Assembly: GCA_023254175.1 (NCBI GenBank) | Contig: JALQYJ010000023.1 | Coordinates: 1-64,000 of the forward strand | DNA from: Runella sp. | GTDB lineage: Bacteria; Bacteroidota; Bacteroidia; Cytophagales; Spirosomataceae | Direction: 5' to 3' | DNA: 64,000 nt | Shown here: positions 54,293-61,251 of the stretch, piece after piece | How the letters are laid out: each line of letters starts with the position of its first letter | Numbering within the stretch: position 1 is the first letter of the stretch | Notes under the pieces: generated by a model | What the model saw: only the letters and a program-made list of their open reading frames with translations | Databases searched by the model: none | What the model was told of the DNA's origin: nothing | Made by a program: the position numbers and the translations under genes

Positions 54293-55057
54293 CTATTTCG
54301 CAATAATCACTTCAATGTCGTTTTGCTTGAAAAGCTGTAAATGACCGTCTTCGATACCACTATCGGTTATCAAATAATTAATCAACGACAGCGCCCCGAG
54401 GCTTGCAAAAGCACTTTTTCCTACCTTGCTCGAATCGGCTACCAAGTAGGTAGTTTCGGCGGCATCAATCATTGCTTTTTTTACTACTAAGTCACTGATA
54501 CTCGGGTAGGTAAGACCTGCTTTGAGCGAAATCCCTGCCGTGGCTAAAAACAACTTTTGCACGTGAATGCCTTTGAAAAAATCAGCCGCTTTCTGCCCCG
54601 TCAGTGACAACGTCGGTGGCTTAAACTCCCCTCCCGTCAGGATGACTTCAATGTTTTGTTCCGCCCCCAGCATCAAGCCAATATTCATGGCATTGGTGAT
54701 GACCGTTAGGCGGCGATTTCCTTTGATTTTTTTTGCGATTTCCGTCGTTGTACTTCCCGAATCTAAAATAATCGTATCTCCATTATCGATGTAGTCAAGG
54801 CAAGTAGCAGCGATTATTTCTTTTTTGTCCATGTTTTCTTGGTGTGCCAACGAAAACGAACTTACTTGTTCTCGAACACTTTTGAGGTATGCACCTCCAT
54901 GCTCCCGTACTACAATCCCCTCTTTTTCAAGCTTTTCTAAATCTTGACGTATAGTCACTTCAGTTACTTTAAACAAGTGAGCTAAATCCACGACTTTGGC
55001 AGAGCCATCTTCGTACAATAGTTCCAGTATTTTCTCTCTTCTTTGATTTGGAAGCAT
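54293..55057 (-). CDS. DeoR/GlpR family transcriptional regulator
   Basis: A 254-aa repressor-type regulator. The N-terminal winged helix carries the DeoR signature: MLPNQRREKILELLYEDG, VVDLAHLFKVTEVTIRQDLEK and EGIVVREHGGAYL. The C-terminal sugar-phosphate sensor domain has IILDSGSTTTEIAKKI and LFLATAGISLKAGLTYPS, which typically binds a phosphorylated sugar intermediate. It is transcribed in the same direction as the isomerase gene 77 bases downstream and so probably heads and controls the operon. The effector is likely a phosphorylated intermediate made by the operon kinase (inference). Confidence 0.92.
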   Translation of the reverse strand: MLPNQRREKILELLYEDGSAKVVDLAHLFKVTEVTIRQDLEKLEKEGIVVREHGGAYLKSVREQVSSFSLAHQENMDKKEIIAATCLDYIDNGDTIILDSGSTTTEIAKKIKGNRRLTVITNAMNIGLMLGAEQNIEVILTGGEFKPPTLSLTGQKAADFFKGIHVQKLFLATAGISLKAGLTYPSISDLVVKKAMIDAAETTYLVADSSKVGKSAFASLGALSLINYLITDSGIEDGHLQLFKQNDIEVIIAK

Positions 55058-55681
55058 TGTTTTACTTTTTAAAACATTTGAACAGATTAATTTCCTCCAA
55101 AGAAAAGAAATAAAAAGAAAACATTAAAAGCTTAATGAAATTAACCTTTTGTTGTGGTTTATGCAGTGTCAAATTTTTATTTTTTGCAAATTTCAAAAGA
55201 AAACAAAAATAATCGAAATATATTCGAAATTTTTTTAAACTTTTTAAAAATCTCTAAAAGTAAAATTTATACTTTTCCACTATTTAGACATACATCATAT
55301 TTCGTCTATTTACGCAATAAAATTTGCAAATTAACCTCATTAGCCAAATATTTTACCTATACTTACCTTTCCTTTAATTTGTATTTTACCGATTTAATGC
55401 CTCAATACACTTTCGTTTATTTTTGCTTTCTCAGGTCAGTTCAAGATAAGTATTTTAGGGAGTGGCCCTATATTTATTTTACTTTTTAATGATTTTATAG
55501 TATTTATTCTATAATACCTCTTTCATTGCCCGACCATCAGCCACCCATTTTAACAGAATCACAGCGATGCTACCTGCGGTCTTATCATTCCCCACCTATT
55601 AATAAACAAAAGAGGTAATTATAGGCCACAAAAAATAATTTTACCAAATTGCAGAATCAACTCTTAAACCTATTTTTACCC
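55058..55681. other. AT-rich regulatory region between divergent genes
   Basis: About 620 very AT-rich bases upstream of the sugar operon. AATCGAAATATATTCGAAATT (55211-55231) contains two direct TCGAAAT words that also form an imperfect palindrome; it could be the DeoR operator. On the plus strand TAATTTTA (55636-55643) is a near -7 element for the aldo/keto reductase. A long plus-strand frame here (55154-55489) is rejected as composition-driven. Confidence 0.45.
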
Positions 55682-56497
55682 ATGGTACCTTTGGTTACGT
55701 TAAACAATGGCCTACAAATGCCTCAAATTGGACTAGGCGTGTACGACCCTCAACCTGGCCACGACATCCGTCAAGCCGTTTTGTGGGCGTTAGAACTTGG
55801 TTATCGGCTCATTGATACCGCTGCTGCCTATCACAATGAGGTGGAAGTAGGACAAGCTATGCGCGACAGTGGTATCGCACGAAATGAGATTTTTCTTACA
55901 ACCAAAGTTTGGAACGATGACCAAGGCTACAACGCTACCCTTCGGGCGTTTGAGGAGAGCCTTCGTAAACTCAATACCGACTATGTTGATTTGTATCTTA
56001 TCCATTGGCCTGTGCGTGAGCACCGTCTCCAAACATGGAAGGCTCTTGAGAAGCTTTATGCTGATGGGAAAGCGCGTGCTATTGGGGTTTCTAATTATTA
56101 TACCCCTCATTTTGAGGAGCTTTGGCCGCATACGTCCATTGTCCCAGCCGTTAATCAAATTGAGTTAAGTCCGTATTGTCACTTGCCCGAAGAATTGAAC
56201 TACTGTCGCCAACGAGGTATTCAAGTTGAAGGGTATGCGCCTTTAGTGCGAGGACTGAAATCTGATGATCCGCGACTCATCAACATCGCTGAAAAATACA
56301 ACAAAAGTACGTTTCAGGTGCTTATCCGTTGGGCAATTCAGCAAGGAGCCATCACGATTCCAAAATCGGTTTCAAAACACCGTATCGCGGCCAATATAGA
56401 CGTTTTTGACTTTGAATTGTCAACCGCTGATTTTGCAGAAATGAATACATGGCACGACGACACCCGCATTGCTTGGAACCCCATGGAGTTTTTGTAA
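55682..56497 (+). CDS. aldo/keto reductase
   Basis: A 271-aa NADPH-dependent carbonyl reductase, resembling 2,5-diketo-gluconate reductases. The catalytic tetrad is visible: Asp and Tyr in RLIDTAAAYHNEVEVG, Lys in TTKVWNDDQG, and His in DLYLIHWPV. The NADPH-binding end is AITIPKSVSKHRIAANIDVF. The start is ATG 55682 (MVPLVTLNNGLQMPQIG); an in-frame TTG at 55649 adds 11 residues and is less likely. It converges on the aminotransferase gene. A link to the sugar operon upstream is possible only by position, since it is divergent and across a long gap. Confidence 0.9.
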   Translation: MVPLVTLNNGLQMPQIGLGVYDPQPGHDIRQAVLWALELGYRLIDTAAAYHNEVEVGQAMRDSGIARNEIFLTTKVWNDDQGYNATLRAFEESLRKLNTDYVDLYLIHWPVREHRLQTWKALEKLYADGKARAIGVSNYYTPHFEELWPHTSIVPAVNQIELSPYCHLPEELNYCRQRGIQVEGYAPLVRGLKSDDPRLINIAEKYNKSTFQVLIRWAIQQGAITIPKSVSKHRIAANIDVFDFELSTADFAEMNTWHDDTRIAWNPMEFL

Positions 56498-56547
56498 CGG
56501 GTAAAAATGACGAAAAAATCAAAAAAGTGCTGCAACGTAATCAATGC

Positions 56548-57675
56548 CTAGCCTAAGGTACGTTTCAGTACTTCCGTGACTCGTTGAAGGTCGTCTTCGG
56601 TCAAATTGGACCCCGACGGGAGGCATAAACCATCGTCAAAAAGTGTTTCTGCTACTTGTCCACCATAATAGGGTGCCCCTTCAAACACAGGTTGGAGGTG
56701 CATGGGTTTCCATAAAGGGCATGCTTCAATGCTTTCTGACGCCAAGGCCACCCGAAGGGTTTCGCGAGTTACTCCTTTTGTTTTTACCACATCCACACGA
56801 ATACAGCTCAACCAACGATTCGCATAACTCTCTTCTCTTTCAGGCTGGAAAGCAATACGCTCATCGCCATCAAAAGCTTGTTGGTACCATTCAAAATTAG
56901 CCCTCCGCTGGCTTACACGCTCGTCAATTACCTGCATTTGTCCTCGGCCAATTCCGGCGCAAACATTGCTCATTCGGTAATTATAACCAATCTGCGAATG
57001 TTGGTAATGAGGGGCATTGTCGCGGGCTTGAGTGGCCAAAAAGCGCGATTGTTGTATCAACGCTTCGTCCTCTGATAGCAAAGCCCCACCGCCCGAGGTA
57101 GTGATGATTTTATTACCGTTAAAAGACAAAATATTCAGCTTTCCAAAGCTACCTAATTTACGTCCTTTCCAACTTGCCCCTAGTCCCTCGGCGGCATCTT
57201 CAATCAGGGGAACTTCATAACGAGCACACACCTCTATGATTTCGTCGATTTTGGCGGGCATCCCATACAAATGCACCGCAATCACTGCTTTTACATTTTT
57301 TCCTCTGACTCGTTCGCTTTTAATAGCCTCCTCTAACACCTCGGGGCAGATATTCCACGTTTGCCATTCTGAATCTACAAATACGGGCGTAGCGCCTTGA
57401 TACACAATTGAATTTGCCGAGGCCGCAAAGGTAAACGACTGACAAATAACGACATCTTCCTGCCCTACCCCGAGCATTACCAAGGCCAAATGTAACGCCG
57501 CCGTCCCCGACGATAACGCCGCCGCATGGCCGACGCCTACATATTGGCTAAGGTCTTTCTCAAACCCATCGACGTTGGGACCCAGCGGAGCTACCCAATT
57601 GGTTTCAAATGCTTCTTGTACGTACTTTTGTTCGTGACCGCTCATGTGCGGCGAGGAAAGCCAAATTTTATTCAT
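56548..57675 (-). CDS. DegT/DnrJ/EryC1/StrS family aminotransferase
   Basis: A 375-aa PLP enzyme that aminates a nucleotide-linked keto-sugar. The PLP-binding lysine is in LSFNGNKIITTSGGG; the Ser/Thr phosphate contact is in ALSSGTAALHLALVML. EDAAEGLGASWKGRKLG carries the Asp interacting with the pyridine ring. It resembles PglE/PseC-type enzymes of bacillosamine or related amino-sugar synthesis. Partner dehydratase and acetyltransferase genes are not in the window. It is divergent from nagA, with a perfect inverted repeat in the 66-base gap. Confidence 0.9.
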   Translation of the reverse strand: MNKIWLSSPHMSGHEQKYVQEAFETNWVAPLGPNVDGFEKDLSQYVGVGHAAALSSGTAALHLALVMLGVGQEDVVICQSFTFAASANSIVYQGATPVFVDSEWQTWNICPEVLEEAIKSERVRGKNVKAVIAVHLYGMPAKIDEIIEVCARYEVPLIEDAAEGLGASWKGRKLGSFGKLNILSFNGNKIITTSGGGALLSEDEALIQQSRFLATQARDNAPHYQHSQIGYNYRMSNVCAGIGRGQMQVIDERVSQRRANFEWYQQAFDGDERIAFQPEREESYANRWLSCIRVDVVKTKGVTRETLRVALASESIEACPLWKPMHLQPVFEGAPYYGGQVAETLFDDGLCLPSGSNLTEDDLQRVTEVLKRTLG

Positions 57676-57689
57676 TATTCATTGGAAAT

Positions 57690-57719
57690 CTTGCCGAAAG
57701 TTCCACATCTTTCGGCAAG
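57690..57719. repeat. perfect 11-bp inverted repeat between divergent genes
   Basis: CTTGCCGAAAG (57690-57700) and CTTTCGGCAAG (57709-57719) are exact complements around an 8-base loop. It occupies the centre of the 66-base gap between the aminotransferase and nagA starts. Being upstream of both it cannot be a terminator of either; an operator or leader hairpin is more likely. Confidence 0.75.
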
Positions 57720-57741
57720 TTCACAAATTAAACCCGATTCC

Positions 57742-58890
57742 ATGTACGTTCTGACCAATTGCACCATTTATACAGGCGAGACTGTCCTTACCCAACATGC
57801 CGTGGTCGTTGACGGCAACCGCATCAACCGCATCGTACCTACAAAATTGATTCCAAACGACTTACCCGTTTATGACCTGCAAGGTCACGACCTCACCGCA
57901 GGCTTTGTTGACATTCAATTGTACGGCGGACAAACGGGCTTTTTTGTGCGGGATTTATCGGCCGAATCATTGGATGATATGGTCAATACCCATCAGCAAG
58001 ACGGAACAGCGGCTATCATCCCTACCCTCTATTCTACGTCACGGGAACGGATTTTGAAAGCCATTGAAGTAACCAAAGCTTACATTGCGTCGGGAAAAAC
58101 AGGAGTGTTGGGGCTACACATTGAGGGGCCATTTATCAACCCTGAAAAAAGAGGAGCACACAGCGCCGCGCAAGTACGTATCCCTACCGAAACCGAGCTG
58201 GAAGAAATCATTGAGCAAAGCCAAGGACTGCTAACATTGATGACGATTGCGCCTGAAGTATGGCCTCCTGAGCTTCTTACTCGCCTCCAAAACAGCCATA
58301 TTCAACTCTCAATGGGGCATACCAATGCAACCTACCAACAAGCTAAGGCTTTTTTTGACTCGGGAATTTCGATGGCGACACACCTTTACAATGCCATGCG
58401 CCCCTTTGAAAGCCGCGAACCTGGGGTAGTTTCAGCCATTTGGGACACGCCAACCGTGCACGCCAGCATCATTGCCGACGGTCATCACTGCGACTCCGCT
58501 ACCATACGCATTGCCAAGCAACTCATGGGCGACCGACTTTTTTTAATTTCGGATGCTACTTTGGCAAAAATTGAGCCCCAACGTTTTGTTTTTGAAGATT
58601 TTACCGCCAATTACGATGGGCTTCGTCTGCTCAATGACGATGGAAAATTGGCCGGTTCGGCCATCACGCTGCTTGATGCCGTCCGTTTTTGTATCCAAAC
58701 GGTGGGGCTTCCCAAAGAGGAAGTTTTTCGAATGGCCTCAACTTACCCTGCACAAGTAGTAGGTGTAGGTGATCATTTTGGGAAAATCAAAGCAGGTTAC
58801 ACCGCCACTTTTGTCGTTCTCGACAACGAAACCAGAAAAACTAACCTCCCTTACCAACGAGCCACTAATCAGGCAAAAAAAGTCACTTAA
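57742..58890 (+). CDS. nagA: N-acetylglucosamine-6-phosphate deacetylase
   Basis: A 382-aa amidohydrolase removing acetate from GlcNAc-6-phosphate, a step in amino-sugar and cell-wall recycling. The start is ATG 57742 (MYVLTNCTIYTGETVL); the longer in-frame reading from 57526 runs through the divergent aminotransferase gene. Metal ligands: Glu in LGLHIEGPFINPEKRGAH, His in SMGHTNATY, His in ATHLYNAMRPFE; the catalytic Asp is in LISDATLA. The N-terminal GFVDIQLYGG corresponds to the E. coli-type DVQLNG, lacking the HxH of other amidohydrolases, as expected for single-metal NagA. Confidence 0.93.
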   Translation: MYVLTNCTIYTGETVLTQHAVVVDGNRINRIVPTKLIPNDLPVYDLQGHDLTAGFVDIQLYGGQTGFFVRDLSAESLDDMVNTHQQDGTAAIIPTLYSTSRERILKAIEVTKAYIASGKTGVLGLHIEGPFINPEKRGAHSAAQVRIPTETELEEIIEQSQGLLTLMTIAPEVWPPELLTRLQNSHIQLSMGHTNATYQQAKAFFDSGISMATHLYNAMRPFESREPGVVSAIWDTPTVHASIIADGHHCDSATIRIAKQLMGDRLFLISDATLAKIEPQRFVFEDFTANYDGLRLLNDDGKLAGSAITLLDAVRFCIQTVGLPKEEVFRMASTYPAQVVGVGDHFGKIKAGYTATFVVLDNETRKTNLPYQRATNQAKKVT

Positions 58891-58896
58891 AAATAT

Positions 58897-59154
58897 CCAT
58901 TTGATTATCCTACTTACGGAGATTATAGCCTTGTTTGTCGCCTCTGTGATATTTGGCCACTACGTTGGGAAAGGCACCGCCACGGGTAGTCAACTGTCTA
59001 CGTGCAGCGAATTTGAGTCGTTGAGTAACGAAGTTTCAACTGACAGATTTTCCCAAAAACCGAACCTTATCAAGGTAAATCTAAGGCACTGTCTAAAATG
59101 GAATTTAGGGATGAATACCTCTTTACCTCCAGTGATAACGGCAGCATTCGCTAA
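58897..59154 (+). pseudogene. possible decayed membrane-anchored protein
   Basis: Just after nagA one frame gives a hydrophobic stretch IHLIILLTEIIALFVASVIF, then GHYVGKGTATGSQL. A second frame later gives FPKTEPYQGKSKALSKMEFR and DEYLFTSSDNGSIR with TAA at 59152. Together they look like a short anchored protein broken by a frameshift. No ATG starts the first frame except one inside nagA. I do not recognise a family. Confidence 0.3.
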
Positions 59155-59172
59155 AAGGGAGTAATGCAGTTG

Positions 59173-60252
59173 CTAAAAAGCCTTCCCAAAACCTGGGTCG
59201 GCAAAGCGGTAATCTTTCACAAATTGTTCGTCGGAGAGGGTTTTTAAGAAGGCAATGATTTTGGCTTTTTCGCCGTCGGTCATCGCAATGCCAAGTTGGC
59301 CATTTGCTTGCAGCCCTGGGTCTAAGGTAGCGGTTTTTTGGACGTTGATGGCATAGTGATTTAGCACTTGTTCGAGGGTACTAAAGCGCCCATCGTGCAT
59401 GTAAGGAGAAGTATAACCGACGTTGCGCAGGCTAGGAACCTTAAATTTATGGAGGTCGTCGGTGTTTTGAGTGATGCGGAACCGCCCTTGGTCGCTGCTG
59501 CGGCTGTTGTCGAGGCCATTGTTACGAAACGACTGGTCGGTAAACAATTCGCCTGCATGGCAAGTCGCACATTTTTGTTTAAACAAGGCCAATCCTTCTT
59601 TTTCGGTCGCCGTGAGGGCGTTGGTTGTGCCGCGTAGGTAAAAGTCATAACGGGAGTTATTGGACACCAAAAAGACCATAAACTGCGACAGAGCTTTGGT
59701 AAAACGCTCGGTTGTAATTTCTGTACTGCCAAAGGCTTTTTTGAACAGTTCGGGGTAGTTGGGGTTTTTGCTATCGCGGAGTTTTTGGAGGACATTCGGT
59801 AGCTTTTCGTCCATTTCAACGGGATTTTCAATGGGCGCAATCGGAAACAAATCCAACTGATGCACGCCCCCGTCCCAGAAAAACTCTTTCATCCACGCCA
59901 TGTTTTGAATAGGCGGTGCATTTCTCATGCCAATTTTATCGTCAATTCCGTGGCTTAAATCGTGCCCGTGGTGGGTAAAAGCGACTGCTTGTTGGTGACA
60001 AGTTCCGCAGGCAATGGTACCATTTCGTGATAAAAGCCCATCGTAAAACAACGAGCGACCTAGCTGAAACCCGTCGTACGTAAGCGGGTTAGATTTGAGG
60101 TCATACACCAGCGGAGGAAAGTAGCTAGGCCGAGGCAGTTCCAGCGTCTCGGGCGTGGGCGTAGTGGGGTCGGGCGTGGATGACGATGATTGCCGACACG
60201 CCGCCCATCCAAATAAAACCATACCACCGATGACGAGAAACGACTTATTCAT
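59173..60252 (-). CDS. di-heme cytochrome c peroxidase/MauG family protein, MbnH-like
   Basis: A 359-aa periplasmic lipoprotein (lipobox GWAAC, Cys19) with two c-type heme sites, CGTCH at residues 82-86 and CATCH at 228-232. The CCP/MauG fold shows in YDGLLSRNGTIACGTCHQ and SLRNVGYTSPYMHDGRF. The next gene upstream, 6 bases away on the same strand, encodes an MbnP-like protein. That pairing defines MbnH, a di-heme enzyme known to oxidise a tryptophan of MbnP to kynurenine, forming a copper site. So this is more likely a protein-modifying enzyme than a hydrogen peroxide scavenger. Confidence 0.85.
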   Translation of the reverse strand: MNKSFLVIGGMVLFGWAACRQSSSSTPDPTTPTPETLELPRPSYFPPLVYDLKSNPLTYDGFQLGRSLFYDGLLSRNGTIACGTCHQQAVAFTHHGHDLSHGIDDKIGMRNAPPIQNMAWMKEFFWDGGVHQLDLFPIAPIENPVEMDEKLPNVLQKLRDSKNPNYPELFKKAFGSTEITTERFTKALSQFMVFLVSNNSRYDFYLRGTTNALTATEKEGLALFKQKCATCHAGELFTDQSFRNNGLDNSRSSDQGRFRITQNTDDLHKFKVPSLRNVGYTSPYMHDGRFSTLEQVLNHYAINVQKTATLDPGLQANGQLGIAMTDGEKAKIIAFLKTLSDEQFVKDYRFADPGFGKAF

Positions 60253-60258
60253 AGCTGG

Positions 60259-61059
60259 TTAATCTTTTACACTACCAATGCTAAACATACTGGCGTAGTT
60301 ATTGGCAATCGTACTTGAATAATCGGCAAACATCACCGTAGGATACTGGGCGAGGCTTACTTTTTGCGTACCATTAAAAATCTTAGAAACATCGCTCACG
60401 ACCTCAATCACGGGCTGTTGGTTGGGGCCAACGGTAGCGGCTACGCTTCCCAACGGCAACGTCACGGTACGGAGGTTGTTGAATGTTTTGGCATTATAGC
60501 CCCCAAATCCTCCAATGTGATAGCGGTATTTGCGGTTTCCTGCGGCATCAGCGGCCACTTGAGGTGAAGTTCCTTCAATTTTTAAGAAAATATAGCCCGA
60601 ATTCCACGACCAATACATCCCGTCGCCATCATGGGTAACGTCGCCTGGGTCAAGCACACCCTTTCGACGACTAATGTCCATCGTATTTCGAAGGCTATCG
60701 ACTCCAATCGTAAAACGGAGTTCGGTATAGTCGCCCGCTGGAACGCCTCGCAAGGTTACTTTTTTGGAAGCAGGGTTGGTTTCTTTAATGAGAAAATAAC
60801 TCGAATCTTGCGGAACAGTATAGAGCGTACCGTCCGATTTTTTGAAGGAAATGTTGCTGATGAAATAATTGTAGGTAGTTACCCCGAACGTTTCGCCCAC
60901 CGCATTTTGGTACAAATCTTTGCCCAGCACCACATCTTGCATGCCTACTTTATTCGAAAAAGAAAGGGTAAGCGTATTTTTTTCGTTAGGGTCTGGGTCG
61001 GGTTTGCAAGATTGTAACGCAGTTGCGAAAATCAAAAGCCCGAACAACAACTTTTTCAT
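60259..61059 (-). CDS. MbnP-like copper-binding lipoprotein
   Basis: A 266-aa lipoprotein (lipobox TALQSC, Cys18) matching the MbnP family. Family stretches are LTLSFSNKVGMQDVVLG, YNYFISNISFKKSDG and the hallmark GDGMYWSWNSGYIFLKIEG, here with Trp150 and Trp152. In characterised MbnP a Trp in this region is converted to kynurenine by MbnH and takes part in copper binding; which Trp is modified here is inference. The pair was earlier called the metallo-mystery pair. No methanobactin genes are nearby, so the role here is copper handling of unknown purpose. The first gene of a two-gene operon. Confidence 0.85.
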   Translation of the reverse strand: MKKLLFGLLIFATALQSCKPDPDPNEKNTLTLSFSNKVGMQDVVLGKDLYQNAVGETFGVTTYNYFISNISFKKSDGTLYTVPQDSSYFLIKETNPASKKVTLRGVPAGDYTELRFTIGVDSLRNTMDISRRKGVLDPGDVTHDGDGMYWSWNSGYIFLKIEGTSPQVAADAAGNRKYRYHIGGFGGYNAKTFNNLRTVTLPLGSVAATVGPNQQPVIEVVSDVSKIFNGTQKVSLAQYPTVMFADYSSTIANNYASMFSIGSVKD

Positions 61060-61172
61060 TATGCCAAGAGTTTACGTAAAGATAGTTTTCTTTTAGTAGT
61101 AACGCGTTATCGGGCAAAAATGATGCGAGAAAGGTAAAATTGTTGCGGGGAAGGTTTTTATACATTCATTCT

Positions 61173-61243
61173 TAAACACATAAAGGATACTAGAATAAAC
61201 ACATAGAAAACAGAAGTAAACTATGTGTTTATCTGTGTCAAGT
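61173..61243. repeat. CACATAG-type inverted and direct repeat
   Basis: TAAACACATAG (61196-61206) and CTATGTGTTTA (61221-61231) are exact complements, with a further TAAACACATA copy at 61173 and TCTGTGTCAAG after. It lies between PolX and MbnP genes and resembles the CACAAAG/CACAGAG repeats elsewhere in the window. Confidence 0.55.
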
Positions 61244-61251
61244 GAAGCTCT

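Noticed and set aside
55154-55489. 111-residue plus-strand open frame in the AT-rich region upstream of the DeoR gene
   Set aside because: Its composition (Phe, Tyr, Lys, Asn rich) follows from the AT bias; no domain, signal or promoter supports it.
57526-57741. N-terminal extension of NagA
   Set aside because: It overlaps the divergent aminotransferase gene and its start region; family members begin at the ATG at 57742.
59173-60252. Annotating the di-heme protein as an ordinary cytochrome c peroxidase
   Set aside because: The directly coupled MbnP-like gene makes an MbnH-type protein-modifying role more likely.
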